In this document: one piece after another, positions 63,527 to 64,000 of the stretch
Position numbering within the stretch: the stretch's first letter is position 1
Layout: the number at the start of each line of letters is the position of its first letter
Source: Amorphochlora amoebiformis
Lineage: Eukaryota; Cercozoa; Chlorarachniophyceae
Assembly: GCA_054601695.1 (NCBI GenBank)
Contig: BAAHQB010000110.1
Location: 310,001-374,000, forward strand
DNA: 64,000 nt
Direction: 5' to 3'
The notes under the pieces: generated by a model
The model's database searches: none
What the model saw: only the letters and a program-made list of their open reading frames with translations
What the model was told of the DNA's origin: nothing
Translations under genes and position numbers: made by a program

Positions 63527-64000
<474 letters not shown>

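Overview
This is a nuclear window from an intron-rich eukaryote. Gene content and structure show this: spliceosomal, Rab-prenylation and elongin-type genes are built from small exons (22-218 nt; one holds only an ATG) with almost entirely GT-AG introns. Most introns and spacers are (TA)n/(TG)n microsatellite. A CCT-domain gene and a BLUF-like gene point to a protist, plausibly of algal ancestry, but I cannot name the lineage. Degenerate TTAGGG/CCCTAA tracts are scattered through the interior, so they do not mark a chromosome end.

I reassembled exons by hand, using splice signals, reading-phase continuity and recalled family sequences. Layout: Rab geranylgeranyltransferase beta (-, runs off the left edge, about 295-4165); tyrosine phosphatase (+, 7580-11598); NAXE/YjeF_N epimerase (+, 12002-19128); RRM-HAD phosphatase (-, 26937-19733, 5' end unresolved); BLUF-like protein (+, 30040-31784, 5' end unresolved); CCT-domain protein (+, 32134-37842); splicing factor SF3A3 (-, 53148-38835, 23 exons, 501 aa); zinc-knuckle protein (+, 53451-56387); elongin-B-like protein (-, 60788-57939); alpha/beta hydrolase C-terminus (-, 63526-62307, 5' part beyond the right edge).

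Three patterns stand out. (1) Many splice sites are themselves the edge of a TA array (exon|GTATATAT or TATATAG|exon), and short exon-end-plus-splice-site segments are repeated inside introns as decoys. (2) Each of the three convergent gene pairs has a TA-poor island very rich in CTAG between its 3' ends. (3) A BLUF-like gene whose photoactive Tyr appears to be lost lies directly upstream, same strand, of a CCT-domain gene, a possible light- or clock-related pair.

The genes otherwise look like ordinary neighbours: mRNA splicing, NAD(P)HX repair, vesicle prenylation, ubiquitin-ligase adaptor, phosphatases. No operon, CRISPR, rRNA or convincing tRNA was seen. Long [12 protein letters not shown] and KKRRTNQEK reading frames are microsatellite or minisatellite artefacts.
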